Shown: positions 1 to 14,135 of the stretch, piece after piece | Layout: each line of letters opens with the position of its first letter | How positions within the stretch are numbered: position 1 is the stretch's first letter | Assembly (NCBI RefSeq): GCF_025024155.1 | Contig: NW_026251750.1 | Coordinates: forward strand, 186,001 to 250,000 | DNA length: 64,000 nucleotides | Direction: 5' to 3' | Origin: Gamsiella multidivaricata | Lineage: Eukaryota; Mortierellomycota; Mortierellomycetes; Mortierellales; Mortierellaceae | The notes under the pieces: model-generated | The model's input: only the letters and a program-made list of their open reading frames with translations | Database searches by the model: none | What the model was told of the DNA's origin: nothing | Translations under genes and position numbers: made by a program

Positions 1-1056
1 AGGTTCTTTTTTTTTTTTTCTTTTTTTTCTTTTTTTTTTTCAAGATAAAGATGTGATCTAGCCATTGTCACTGGTAATGAAGTCTATGAACGTTTCCGTT
101 AGGAACGTCCGAGCTCACACCAGGATAAGTAGCGCAAACACTCCGTTGATAATATTTTTATTACTATTCCAAAAGGTTCAAAAGGTTCAAAAGATTCAAA
201 AGTTGCAGTTGGTAGCCCTTGGCACCACCACAGGGCTCCCTCTCAGTTTATTCGACCTGTCAGAGATCAGAAAATGAGTCTGGATTCACGCGACCAGTCT
301 AGCTGCACCAATCCTTTAGTCCATAGTCCGATAACTCGATAGTTCAGACATCAAGAAGAGATCGCCTATCGGATTTAAAGATTCTCGGTACTGATACGAT
401 GTTTCCCAACTTCATAACTCTGAATATGGAGTTTATGGGGACTCTGCTACCCGTCGACCAGGTTGAGACAGCGCGTCGATGCTCAAGCCTTAAAACGTCT
501 GCATTTGGTCGTCAAAAAAACCCCGTTAGATGGACAGAGCTTCAATGGATCTTGTTCGACTCTTTAAGGCCGATACCCAGCCGAACACGAAAGACCTCGA
601 ATTCATGGCTTCATCTTTGTCTCAAGGCGACACGGCTCTCCTGAGGACCATGCCATAATGCAATTATTGGCAAACATCCTTACGGGTTTCGGACCGAACT
701 TGATTCAAGCCCTTCGTGACCAATTCCCAGCCCGCTACAATCATTCCCCAGCCCTGGAGCACCGGGATCTCATCGGCTACGACCATTCAACCAGTGGCAT
801 GATTGAAATGTATGGACGTATAGATCAAAGCGGAAGCTGTTGTTAGGGGTTGAGCTCGGATCTGCATATCCCTGCAATTCTTCTGTCATTATTGACTTTG
901 GACAGGCAGCATCTTCCGATCCAGACGCAGCGGTGACGACGACACCGAGTGGCGATAAAATGGGTCGGCTACAAATGCGTATACCATGTCGTTTGATGCC
1001 CTGGCCGATTTATTGTCTATATGTACAGTATATATGGATAATATTATAAGGTTGCT
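1..1056. other. Unassigned flank, no supported gene
   Basis: The first 50 bases are a T-rich tract broken by single C bases. The rest holds only short open frames on the + strand (for example 399-644 and 658-846). They change frame relative to each other, have no recognisable domain, and show no convincing splice chain linking them. It may be the 3' flank of the kelch-kinase gene plus an old gene relic. I see no function in it. Confidence 0.4.
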
Positions 1057-4000
1057 TTATGCTAAATCCGCGGCATGCTGCTGCTGCTGCTGCTGCTGTT
1101 GTGGAACCTGCGGCACCTGCGATTCAGGCAATGGAGGAGGTGTCGGCAAGGACGCAGATGTTTCCGACCGACGACCTTCAATCGACGAAGAAGACTCCCG
1201 CTCTCGTATGTACGACGCTCTCGACTCAGGACTGATATTCAAATACTCAGACGACTAATTTAGTTTAAGACAAAACCCCAAAGGTTTAGATCCGAGTTAG
1301 CACAAATCTTTCCTGTTTCTGAGTGCATGCACAGACTTTTCGCGCACAGACATTCGGAACCAACGTGCACAAAAAAAAGGAGCAGTTTCAATACTCACCA
1401 AGACTTGATTCATGTTGGCACGACGCTGAGGATCGGGGTGTAGTAGCATCCGAATCAAAGCCCTAGCATTTGCGTCCGGAACAGCTTGTTCAAAATGCGG
1501 GATCTCAAGCTCCCGAGCACTCTTCCATCGCAACCCATTCGCTAATGCGGGCGTGTCGGCTGAAGGATGCGCCAAAAAGTGCAATACCGTGTCATCCGAT
1601 AGCGATAACGGAAACAACGGCCTCGTCGCAAACAGTTCCTATACATCGGAAACGAATTAATAAAAGAAGCATCAGTAAACGAAGCTGTGCATCTATCACC
1701 ATCAAAAGGCATAATAGTCGCGAAGACCGCCTTACATAGACCAAGCATCCAAAGGCCCAAAGGTCGATACTAAAGTTGGCCGTAACACCCGACGACGCCT
1801 GCTTATCCACCGTCGTGCCTCTCGCCACCTCCGGCGGACAATACCGCACTGTTCCGATTCCGATACACTCCTCGTTCGCAACTCTTGACGACTCCATATC
1901 AATCAATTTCCATTGTTGTCGAGAATCATCCCGATTATGCATCACATTCGACGGCTTCAGATCGCAGTACACGATCTTCTTCGAATGACACCATGTTAGA
2001 CACCGCAGTACGCCCTTTCCAATGTCCCGAATGTATTTTCCGTCAAGAGAAGATCCTGACCGATAGAGTCCCGCGCCCGCCAGATCTAACGTCTCGTTCG
2101 GTTGAGCGTGTTCGCGCAGCGCAACCTTCTTGGCCTTCCTCGCATTCTTCAACATCTGCGCCAACGTCTCGTCCAGTCTCTCCAGAATTGCCAACCGGAC
2201 CTTGGCTGGCTTATTGGGATCGTCCGTCTCGGACACAACTAGTGTCGCTACATGCTTCAGCTCCACAATATAGGGCCCCCGCAATCGCTTCAGCACCCGG
2301 CACTCGCGCTCCCAGGCCTCCTTTCTCGCAAAGGACTTGATCACAATCGGTTGTTGAGTATCAGAATCGATCGCAAACAAGATATCGTTCGTTTCTCCAT
2401 GAATTGGACTTGGTGATTTCGAAACCTTGTACCGAGCTGGTAAGTTCTGCACCAGTGCAACCAGTGCCGGGTTGTCCAGAGTTGTATAAGTAGTTGAAGA
2501 ATTGGTGGTCGAGGTCGAGGTCGTATCCTTGCGACGAAGATCCGTCGGTCCCTGCTCGTTCTTCTGAGCCTGCTGCTCCTTCTTCTCTGCATTCTGACTA
2601 TGCAGCTGGATCGACCCACTGCTACGATAGTTCAATATCAAGGCCTCCTCCTCGCTCGGACGCGCCGCCACATCCATGCCCGAGCACATCAAAGTGACCC
2701 TATCCAGCGGACTCACAGCGTTAAAGATCGTCGCATCCCTTGGACTTCCTGATCCATCCCGGTTTAATACCTCAGTTGATGTTGCTGTGGCGAATGAGAT
2801 CGATCCTGGTCCGATCGAAGATCCATTTCCTGTCCGAACCGAAAGCCCACTCGGGTCTCTACGTGATGCCCGTGAAGCACCTCCTGGCGGATGAACCATC
2901 AGTGGTATTCTCTGCGAGCTGCTCCCACCAAGGCTTCCTGTCGACTGGCCCAACGATCGCTGCGTCGATCCTGCGCCATGGACGCGAGTGGGTATATACC
3001 GCAGCGTCGGCATGCTGTGGTTACTATCCCGCTGATCAAACGACAACGACGACGCAAACGTCCACCGATCTGCATCCTCCTCATCGTCTTCTGCCAGGTG
3101 TGCTGGGTAGAACGGATCCGAAGAGACCGAGCCCACTCTGACACCAGCTGATCCACTTGTCGTTGTCTTCGGATCCGATCCCTTGTGCGACCCACTATGA
3201 GGATGCTGGTACCGTTCCGATGATCGACTCGACTCTGCCCAACTCGATTCTTGTTCTATCGCTGCAAACGCTGCCATAGACTGCATAGGGTATCCATGCG
3301 GCGGCATCGATTTCCGAATCGCCGCATTTTGCGACCGTTTCCCGGCTGAAGATGCGGACTCCTTCCCCAAGGTGCTGTTCAAACTCGGTTTGTCTTCGGC
3401 CACGATATCCCTAGAGATATGCTGCTCGCCATCGCTCAAGAAACTACTTGTTCCCTGGGACCGACTCTCTTTTCTCCTAGATGACCTCCTCCTGAATAGT
3501 AAGAAGCCGACAAATGCCGCAATCAGGACAACGCTGCCGCAGATGACCCCAATAGTGAGAGGCAAATTGGTGCCCTTTGTCGCTGATCCAACGGGCGGAG
3601 GTGCAGCAGGCATCGGTGCGGTCGGACTTGGTTCCTTTGAAGAAGTCCATTGCCAGGCGGTAGTGTCAAGAATATAAATGTTGGTGTCTCTAGGGATGGG
3701 TGTACCATATCCGCCCCAGACAAGCATGTTGGTGCCATTCAACAGTGCCGAGTGTCCAGTCCTCTGCCCAGGTCCCATCAGCTTGTTGGTCGCTACCCTG
3801 TTCCAAGCCCATTGGGACGTGGATGCATCCAAGACCCATACATCGTCATCCAGCGGCCCATCAGGTCCTCCGCCTAGTAATTGGCGGTGCATCAACCAAA
3901 AAAAAAAAAAAAGACGCAAGGTGTTACCAGTCAGTGCTATTTTCAGATCCTTGTCAAACAACCGCGTGCTCGATCTTGTTTGCTATTTGGCTCAAGGCGG

Positions 4001-5640
4001 CGGCGCCGTCGATGTCGATGCGAAGGCATATGGCATATAGATGCCAATTGTCTGTGAGCACCCTCTCGTGCAGATATGCATGATGAGATATGTTTGTACG
4101 CGTGTGATACCATAAACAAAAGGGCGTCGATGTTTGTATATCCCTTTACCGTAGACAATCATTGTGTTGTTGAGGCAAACTGCAGTGTGGCCCTTTCGAG
4201 CAGAGGGTATCGTTCCGCCGTTGCCTGCGCTGACGGGCACTGCCAACTGCCAGACTTCCAGGTTGAGATCGAAGGTGTGGACCGTGTTGAATGCCTGGGT
4301 CGCTTGATCGCTTCCGCCAAAGATAATCATCATGTTTAAACCTGACAGTCGGCACATAGTGTGGTACATCAACGCGGGTCCGTTGGCGATTGATGTCCAC
4401 TGAAAGGTGCTCTCATCCTATCCCAAGCAGATATTGTGTCGTCGTGTTAGTGATACGGGTTCCATTCCTGCAAATCCCATAAATCCTACTCCCAACCCAT
4501 TGTATCCACTCGTCCTCTACCCACTTTAACTCCCCGAAGTTATGGCCATCAGCGTCATAATAAAAATAGAACTGCTTTGGGGCGTGGTGTGAACACAAGC
4601 CAAGGGAACGAAAGTATGGAGTTCAGTAAAGGTAATAATAGGCAGGCCCAAAAGGAACCTCCGCTGGGCATAGGGTAAATATAGACTGCACACATTCATC
4701 CATCCCTCCCCTCCTGTCAAAAAACCACGAGAATATTACTATTAATAATAATAATAACAATAATAATAATAATAATAAAGTGTCTTGGAGACAACTTACC
4801 AGTTTGGTGAGATCGTTCAGGACGGTTGTAGTCGCAAATCCATTCTGACCAGCGGCTGCTCCTCCATGTACAAATACATGCGTGTCTGATGCGCCGACAG
4901 CGGCCCCAAGTCGTAGTTGAGGGGCAACCGCAGGGTTCGCTAAAAATGAAAAGGAGAATCAGACGAAGACCTCCATTTAGCATTTTTACCATTTATCATT
5001 TAGCATTAGCATTGGACATTTAGCATTGGGCATTTAGTAACGGAGAACCAAATACAATAGGTGGCAATAAAATCTGTTGCAGTAGATGATCATGATTACG
5101 TGAGTTGGGTATAGACCAGACCCAGAAGTAAGTATCGAGAGCCAGTAAAGCATTGGCTGGCGAGGACGCATTGGCGACCAGCGACATCATCCTGCCCTGG
5201 GACTGAAGAGGGATTGAGGTAAGAAACTTCTGTGGTGCTGGCGATGAGGATCCTGGAAATTGGATGGAGGGCTGCGACCATTGACGGAGGGTCGTACTCC
5301 AGACCCAGACATCATTGGAGCCCGGGATGGTTGCACCGTAGGGGCTCCTGCCCGCGTCCGTGGTCCCGCCAAAAATGACCATGGATGTATCCACAATTGC
5401 AGCTCCATGGAAAGCGCGCCAAGTCGGTGAAACAGCCTGTGCCGCAACTGTGATCTGAGGAGAGGCCATGGCCAGGAAGGAAAGGAGGGAACAAATGGCT
5501 AATGAATTTGCCTCTATTGCGGCTTTTACGGGTATTGAAGACGAGGATGATGATGATAATGATGATGGTGGTGATGTTGCCGTTGTTTTTGTTGTTTTTT
5601 GTGCTGGTGTTGGTACAGTTGTTGATACAGTTGTCGGCAT
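1057..5640 (-). CDS. Kelch-repeat, single-TM, receptor-like protein kinase
   Basis: Exons on the minus strand are 5640-5100, 4939-4800, 4417-4150, 3873-1736, 1638-1399 and 1254-1057, summing to 3525 nt (1174 aa). Residues 1-60 carry a Ser/Thr-rich stretch and a hydrophobic segment that could be a signal or anchor. About 60-415 is a kelch beta-propeller, with motifs such as VFVHGG, MIIFGG and LVWGG across four exons. A 22-residue membrane helix lies at about 422-443, followed by RRRSSRR, so the C-terminal part should be cytosolic. A low-complexity linker leads to a kinase domain at about 797-1110. It keeps beta3 Lys829 (VIK), catalytic Asp954 and Asn959 (YCDLKPSN) and metal-binding Asp975. The glycine loop is not recognisable, HRD reads YCD and DFG reads DME. 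The C terminus ends in a polyglutamine run. The start is uncertain: other in-frame ATGs lie upstream, and one lies just after the hydrophobic stretch. The ligand is unknown. Family name and sidedness are inference from domain order. Confidence 0.82.
1076..1098 (+). repeat. CTG/CAG trinucleotide tract coding polyglutamine
   Basis: A run of CTG units, with one TTG-type variant at the end, encodes eight consecutive glutamines close to the C terminus of the kelch-kinase protein on the minus strand. The length is likely variable between isolates. Confidence 0.8.
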
Positions 5641-7338
5641 TAATTTGATGGATAGTAGTGCAGGCGGTGTCGATATCGGCGCTGATGGCCCCCTCCGTCT
5701 CCACCTCGTCTTTGTTCTCCTTGAGAAGCGCCCTGGTTCAGTTTCTGGTTTTGGTCCTGGTGTTGGTGTTAAGTGTGACGAGCAAGGGCCAATGGATGAT
5801 TTGACCCGTAAATGTGACAGAGCATCAACATGGACGGGTCCTGAGGCGAGATATGAAGAGGTGTGAGTGTGAATCTGTATGCGAGGGTGACATCCCCTGG
5901 GCCCCAGATATGAATTTAGGGTTCCCAGAGAGTGAGATAGAGCATGGTCCATGCTCAGTGGTGGCACCGACAAGCCAAGTGAGTAAGGTGTGTGCGTGTA
6001 TAAATGAGTGAGGGAGAATGAAGGAATGAAGAAATGAAGTAATGAAGGAATGAAATGAAGAAATGAAATGAAGAAATGAAATGAAGAAATGAAATGAAGA
6101 AATGAATGCACGAATGAGTGAGAGATTAAGAAGGAGCGAGAGAGCGGGATAAGAGGGATAAGAAGGAATAATCATAAAACGGCGGCAGAGGAAGGACAAA
6201 AGGAGGAAAAAGGACCCATCCAAAAAGGCATCTTTCCGCAACCTAAAGCAAAAGAAGCAGCAGACAAAGCAGCAGAAGAAGCAACGAAAAGGAGCAACAA
6301 ACAAACAAACAAATAAAAAAAAAATGATGACAGGGAGGGGTGCTCTTTCTCTTCGCTAAGCATTTGCTCTGGTGTAACGGATACTTCTTCCGTCTTCTCA
6401 TCCCTGGGGTGGCACGAAGGTGGCACTAGAGTGGTACCAGGAAAGTAGGAAAGTGCTTCTGGACTAGACTGACACCGTTTGGCTATTATTTTTTTTTTTT
6501 TTCGCTCGACTGACTGATTGATTATTCTGGAACGCGTTCCTGAAGATCCAATCTGATCTTCGGAGACCAAACCAAGCCAAACCAAAGCAGATCAAGCGAA
6601 ACCAAACGAAACCATTCGATTCAAACATCTGAGTTGGATATAGCAACATACTGCGATGGATATGCATGTCCATACGCATGCTGCACCTTGTTGTACCTGC
6701 ACTCAATGGCATGTCGATATCTAGCATGTCGATAGCATGTCAATTGTATGTTCCCATTGAACAAAATAGACCTTCTGCATCAAATATTCTTATTTAATAG
6801 CTACGCATACCCATAGCATGTCTATCCGTTGCATTTCATTTCATGTCTTCTGCCTCTTCAGGGACAGTGTGCATCTATGGATCATATTCGTCAAATGAAA
6901 CCAAAACGGAAAGGCTTTCTTGCTGCAGCAAGCATCCCATTATTACGAGTAATCCGAAATACCATGAAGCTCACCATGAAGTTCCCCCATCCATCTCCTC
7001 GTTATCCATATTACGCATTAGGTAGTCGTAGTCGGGATGCGTGAGATATCAAACAGATCAGTTTGCGCTATATTGAAATATCCCGTTATCTGTTTTTCCC
7101 GAGTGTTTATTGAGGTGCATGCGCAAATGGAAAAAAAAAAATAAAGTTGCTTCTTAGAGGTCAAAGGTGTGATCGTTTGGATCGTAATTCTCGACACTAA
7201 ATTGGTTCGATGCAGCAGAAAAAAGAGGACCGAGCACAAGCATTAGCATACAACCTTTTTTTTTTTTTTTTTTTTTCTAGTAAAGAGAGAAAGATAACAA
7301 ACAGCAAACATTTTCGCGTCTACGTCGATCCCAATGAC
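5641..7338. other. Intergenic region with low-complexity tracts
   Basis: This lies between the start of the kelch-kinase gene and the 3' end of the eIF2B beta gene. About 6016-6110 is a GAAAT/GAAATGAA repeat tract. 6240-6330 is A-rich with CAAA units. 7257-7276 is a T tract. Open frames here are long only because of the repeats (for example the upstream extension of kelch exon 1). I see no supported gene. Confidence 0.5.
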
Positions 7339-8780
7339 TTACATGAGACGGTAAAGATATGATGGTGGATGCCCTCCTTGGTTCGTGATAAACAAGTTGA
7401 CAAACTCGGGTGACACATAGTCGTAGTATGGGTTTGTCACCGTCACCTTCTCAATCAGATCACCATCCTCAAAGCCAAGAACCGAATCTGGATTGAACAG
7501 CACATTAAAGCTGTCCTCGTCATACGGGTATAAAGGCGACAACTTGTACAACCCCGTGCAAACAACAACAGGGATCGAGTGGTGTTTTGCTGCTGCTGCC
7601 ATCATATGTGTTCCTGAAATCGCAACCAGCCCTCCATTGGCAAGAACTATGCATCGATAGACAGATAAAAAGATATTAAAAACTAGTTCTGCTGTTCGAC
7701 AAGCCGTTACTGAACAGTTTTTTTTTACAGAAAAGGATCGAGCACGCTTCTGTACATACCGGCATGTGTGCCGAGAATGACCTTGTTGACGCGCGACATC
7801 ACTGCAAAAACAGCCGAGTCCGGAATGACCGTTGTTTCAATACCAGCTTTTGAGAGCTCAAGCGCCATCTCCTGTCCAGAGTATCTATGTGATCGAAAGC
7901 AGCCAAATGTGTCATCAATGTCTATCCTGATCCAAAGCCTTACTCAATAGCTCAGAGCCCTGCAATCCTTCCTTATATCTTACGAGGGTGCACTCTCTGC
8001 AACCAACACCTGGAATTTTCTCTTTACAGCGGCCATCTTCAAAAACTCTTCCACAGTTTTAGATCGCCCAATGGTCATAATGATTTCGCTATCAATCGAA
8101 AGTCATATTCGTGTAAAAAGAGGTCAGTCCATGATCCAATTACTCCCATGTCCTATAGGTGCCACCAACAAAAAAAAAAACAAAAAAAAACAAAAAAAAA
8201 CAAAACAAAAAAAAAAAAAGCAGACTAGTACAAGCACCTGCCCCTGGTGGCCAATGGTTAAGGCGCGAATAATGACTCACTTTGAATGTATCTGAAGGGA
8301 GGCTTGGTTCTTGATGCTATCGTATATGTTCTCAAGCTCGTCCTTGATCTCACGAATCTCCTGGATAATGTTGCTCCTCAAACTACTTGGATACTGCACA
8401 TTCTCGTCTGGGGCTGACCCTGTCTCCCCGAGCAGGTTGTACATCGAGGACGAAGTTGTAAGCGGCGCAGGATGAAATTCGGACTGGTTCTGGTTTTGGT
8501 GCGTCGCCGTAGACTCTGCCTCCCGGAACTCTTCTCTGATAACATGGAGCACGCGTCGAACGATGTTCCCGACAGCAAGCTCCGTAGGGTTAGCTTGAAC
8601 CAGTCTCTGGCCAACAGATTTTACAATCGTGACCAGTTGATTGCAGGTCGTCCAGTTGCTCTTGGAGATGACCACAATCAGGAGCCTCAAGGTTGCTTGT
8701 GCCACTGTGGAGGATCCCACAAGTTGACGCCTCTTGAGTTTTGCGACAAGGTCATCGACGAGTTCGTTGTTCTTGCTCAT
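7339..8780 (-). CDS. GCD7: Translation initiation factor eIF2B subunit beta
   Basis: Regulatory-core subunit of the eIF2B guanine nucleotide exchange factor that recharges eIF2 with GTP in the cytosol. Exons 8780-8281, 8088-7984, 7884-7760 and 7646-7339 sum to 1038 nt (345 aa), close to the family size. The N-terminal helical part runs from MSKNNEL to about residue 167. The C-terminal Rossmann-like domain carries signature stretches such as [38 protein letters not shown] and [10 protein letters not shown] near the end, which separate beta from the alpha and delta paralogues. All three introns are GT-AG. The gene is divergent from the CAF1 gene. It looks intact. Confidence 0.93.
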
Positions 8781-9309
8781 GGTGCTTCTTTGTGCTGTGT
8801 CGGTCGAAACCTGGTTCCCGGTTCAGTGTCCTGGCCTGGTCCTGTTGTTGATGCAGTGCGAGGGTGAAAGAAAGGCGAATCCATTTCTTAGTTGTTGTTT
8901 TCACTGCTGTAAAAGTGCTGTGCACGTGACGCAGCTTGAACGGGGCCTTTGAGTTGGAGGGATGCCATCCTCTCTTTCTCTTTTCATCAAACGCTCTCAC
9001 ATCGTCTACTGCCATTGAACCTCAGTTGACTCACTTGTGAACAAAGAAAGCAACTCCCATAGCACACTTACACACATACATTGACCATCGCCTGTCGTTG
9101 ATCTCCGACAGGTAACAACAACAGGCATCACAACTGTACACGTACACTACTTGTATTTTGCGCGATCGCAGGGACACTCACAATACCACCCTCTCTGTCA
9201 ACATTCTACGCTGGCGCCTCCTAGTATCAATCCTTGACACTTCTTGCACTGGCCACCAAACATTCAAGGCGGCCCATTGCCCTTGAAGCAAACCAGACCT
9301 ACGCACGCC
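8781..9309. promoter_or_regulatory. Divergent promoter region eIF2B beta / CAF1
   Basis: 529 bp separate the two start codons, so both genes must take their 5' UTRs and promoters from here. The stretch next to CAF1 is CA-rich with several CACA runs. I see no clear TATA box. Short open frames in it have no support. Confidence 0.6.
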
Positions 9310-10745
9310 ATGCCTAGTCCCAACGAGAGAGCAATCATTAGAGAAGTCTGGGCTGAGAACTTGGAGCAGGAGATGGCGCTCCTGCGAGATCTCGTAGACC
9401 AGTACCCGTATCTTGCCATGGTATGTTTGTCGTTATTGTTCTAGCGTGAACCACATCCAGAGGGAACCACACTGTTGACGAGGGAGACTATATTCTTTCT
9501 ATGAACAATTTAGGATACAGAGTTTCCAGGTGTAGTTGCCAGGCCCATCGGTACGTGTTTATTAAGTACCATACATTTTCATCGGAATCGGTGATGGCCC
9601 GGATGGTTGTCAGACTGGGCTGACTCTTGCTTCGTGATTGTGAATATGATCTGTCTAGGCAACTTTCGTACCTCAGCCGACTACCACTATCAGACTCTGA
9701 GATGTAACGTGGATCTTCTTAAGATGATCCAGCTGGGTGTCACCTTCGCAGATGAGAACGGAAATGTGCCCAAGGACGCCTGCACCTGGCAATTCAACTT
9801 CAAGTTCAGTTTGGCGTGAGTGCTCAACAGTGGACTGTATCAAGGATTTTGGCGTGAAGAGAATTGGGGAAAAGGGTGTTCACCTTCGATCCCTTTTATG
9901 CTTCATGTTTAGCGAGGACATGTACGCACAGGACTCGATTGACCTCTTGACAAAGTCTGGCATCAATTTCCAAAAACACGAGGATTATGGGATCGACGTT
10001 CACCACTTTGGCGAGCTCCTGATCAGTTCTGGATTCGTACTTTTGGATGAAGTCAAGTGGATCTCATTTCACAGGTACAACCCATGCTTGTAGTGACTCT
10101 ATCGAACTGTATCTCGTTTGCTCCAATATCGATAAAGGATGGCTAACAATTATTACTTTTGGTGTTTCTTTATTAGTGGCTACGACTTTGGATACTTGCT
10201 CAAAATCTTGACATGTAGTCCTCTGCCAGCAGAAGAAGTCGACTTCTTTGATTTGCTGAGGACATACTTCCCTTGCATATACGATATCAAATACCTGATG
10301 AAGAGCTGTAAAAATTTGAAGGGCGGTCTTCAGGAGTTGGCGAATGATTTACAGGTGGTCCGCATTGGAGCACAGCACCAGGCAGGAAGCGACAGCTTGT
10401 TAACGTGCTCCACCTTTTTCAAGATGCGTCAGATATTCTTCGAAGACAAGATTGACGACGCCAAGTACCTGTAAGTTGAGCTTAAACACATTTTTGAGTA
10501 ATTGGCACGATGCTCCCTGGACTGACGACTAACGACTGTTTCCTTCTGTTGCTCAATCTCCTCGGTCGTTCAGTGGATATCTTTACGGGCTTGGTTCAGC
10601 AGTAGGTTCGACTGCCACACAACCAAACTCGATCGCTACATTCAATTCGGCTGCAGGAAATGATAGCCCACTCATCACAAACCAGTCTGCAACACCAAAC
10701 GGCAAGCCCAACAGTTATCAAAAGTCCGTAATAAACATGAACTAG
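9310..10745 (+). CDS. CAF1: CCR4-NOT deadenylase subunit CAF1/POP2
   Basis: DEDD-family 3'-5' exoribonuclease that shortens mRNA poly(A) tails within the CCR4-NOT complex. Exons 9310-9420, 9514-9550, 9659-9815, 9913-10074, 10177-10470 and 10574-10745 sum to 933 nt (310 aa). Catalytic residues expected of the family are visible: Asp38 and Glu40 in DTEFPG, Asp159 in GYDFGYLLK, and His223 with Asp228 in the [10 protein letters not shown] segment. The fold spans about residues 10-260. The last exon encodes a Ser/Thr/Asn-rich tail of about 57 residues that is probably disordered. The ATG at 9310 precedes the conserved REVWAENL helix. An intact housekeeping gene. Confidence 0.95.
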
Positions 10746-11235
10746 TTCTCGCCCGCCTGGCTGCCGCCGTTGTGACGTCATTTAGATTTTTATAAACAAG
10801 CCACTAATAGATGGATGCAGAGGTCCCTATTTGAATAGGGTGCAAGCTTGACAACTGAAAATCCTTCTCTTCACATTCACTTGGGATTATTGTAAAGTGC
10901 TCGGATGATCGTTGTGGTCTCATGAAACAGGAAACTAGGGTCTGGCAGGATCACAGCATCGTCATTAGCATCATCTTCATCACCAACTCATCATATATTT
11001 CGAATCTTCCACTTGGCATAATCGGGATCTGATTCTACATTCTCGAATTCGATGCGGAACCTCTGATTCGACATAATACACATCCGAACAGAAGTTTTGT
11101 TCAACCGCGACTTTGGCTTTTAGACGAGACAAGACACCATATCAGGATCATTATCTGATACTCATATTCCACGAGCACCTTCTAATCATTACTCTCTATT
11201 TTTTCGACACTCTCTCGTCGGATGCATAGTCAAAC
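10746..11235. other. Intergenic between CAF1 and RPL28
   Basis: Holds the 3' end of CAF1 and the promoter of the ribosomal protein gene. No open frame of interest and no RNA gene recognised. Confidence 0.5.
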
Positions 11236-12438
11236 ATGTCGGCTGATCTTACCTGGTATGAATGAGGATTCTTGCAATCAACAGGAACAACTTTGGATAA
11301 GTTGACAATAGAGCAGAGTTATTGACCAGTTCATTATCTCTTTCTATATCATGGAACCAATTACAGGCTTCTTATCAAGAACAACAACTCGTTCCTCGTC
11401 AAGCGCTCGGGTGTTCAGTTCTCCTCGGAGGCTGGCAACTTGTTGAACAAGAACTCGTTCAAGTATTCTGGCCTTGCCAACAACAAGGTATGACCTTGTA
11501 TTGATATAGACCGCAGGATGGATATCAAGGCCAATTTGCAGTGCTGTGGTGGACACCTTGACCTGAGGGGGCTTGGGGCTCAGGACTGTGACAATGTTGA
11601 AGCACTACGTTTACATCCTTCGATGTCCTCGTGGGCAGCATGACTGGGTCGCCCTTCACGCCAGGACAATGGCAATTGCTCACAGCAAAGGAATACAGGG
11701 CTTAATTCCATATTAAAGACCTATTTAAATGGGCCGCCTTGCTAATATTTTTCCTTACCGACAACGTTTTGAATAGACCATTGACATCGTTGCCGCTTCC
11801 TCTGGCCGTGGCGTTGTTGTCTCGACCAAGAAGGCCAGCGTTCCCGCCTACAAGTCTTCCAAGGGCATCAACAAGGTTACCCTCTCCAAGGGTGTCCGAA
11901 AGTCTGCACGCTCCGTCGCTGGTCTTACCCGCGCCGGCTATCGCGCTGATCTTCGCAAGGTAAAGAACCTGGTTCTTTCATTCAACCACAACCGCTTTGT
12001 TTCACTTCTTTCTGCTCGTATTCCTTGTCCTTCTGTCTCTGTCAAATTGCCTCAGCAAAGTGCTAGAACCCAGCAGATTCACTTCAACATGAAAGCTGGG
12101 CGTACATTATTTGCAAAAGAAACGGGGTCGAAAGACTCTATCCGAATGTTTAGCTTCACTCTATCAAACAATGAATGTATCATATTCAAAGTTTTGCGAC
12201 TGTAACCCGGAAACATCTCCTCTCTCTATCCATTTTTACTCTTTATTTCTGATATTCTTGCCACGCGAGTTCTTGCTACACGAGGTTTAACAGTTATATG
12301 TTTTTTATTACTTCCCCTCACAATTTGAATCGAAATTAGGCCGCTCTTGCCCGCGTTTCTGCTATCCTCAACAGCCAGAAGCCCGTTAAGGCTGCCCCCA
12401 AGAAGGCTGGCAAGGGTATCCGCGCCAACAAGCACTAA
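11236..12438 (+). CDS. RPL28: 60S ribosomal protein L28 (eL28)
   Basis: Component of the large cytosolic ribosomal subunit. Exons 11236-11255, 11367-11487, 11777-11959 and 12340-12438 give 140 aa, against about 137 in animals. The first exon encodes only MSADLTW with the last codon split. Conserved stretches include [17 protein letters not shown] and [10 protein letters not shown], and the C-terminal half is rich in Lys and Arg. All introns are GT-AG. The third intron is 380 nt. I looked for C/D snoRNA boxes in the introns and found none I would defend. Codon use is strongly biased to C-ending codons, as expected of a highly expressed gene. Confidence 0.95.

Positions 12439-14135
<1,697 letters not shown>

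Noticed and set aside
5641..6111. N-terminal extension of the kelch gene (MHSFLHFISSFHFF)
   Set aside because: The Phe/His/Ser-rich reading comes from the GAAATGAA repeat and would bury the signal segment about 200 residues deep.
8235..8290. tRNA-like A box (TGGCCAATGGTTAAGGCG) in eIF2B beta intron 1, next to CA8-type A tracts
   Set aside because: No matching B box or cloverleaf within a tRNA length on either strand. Could be a SINE remnant but not supportable.
11488..12339. Intronic C/D snoRNA in RPL28
   Set aside because: No C and D box pair with terminal stem found in either long intron.
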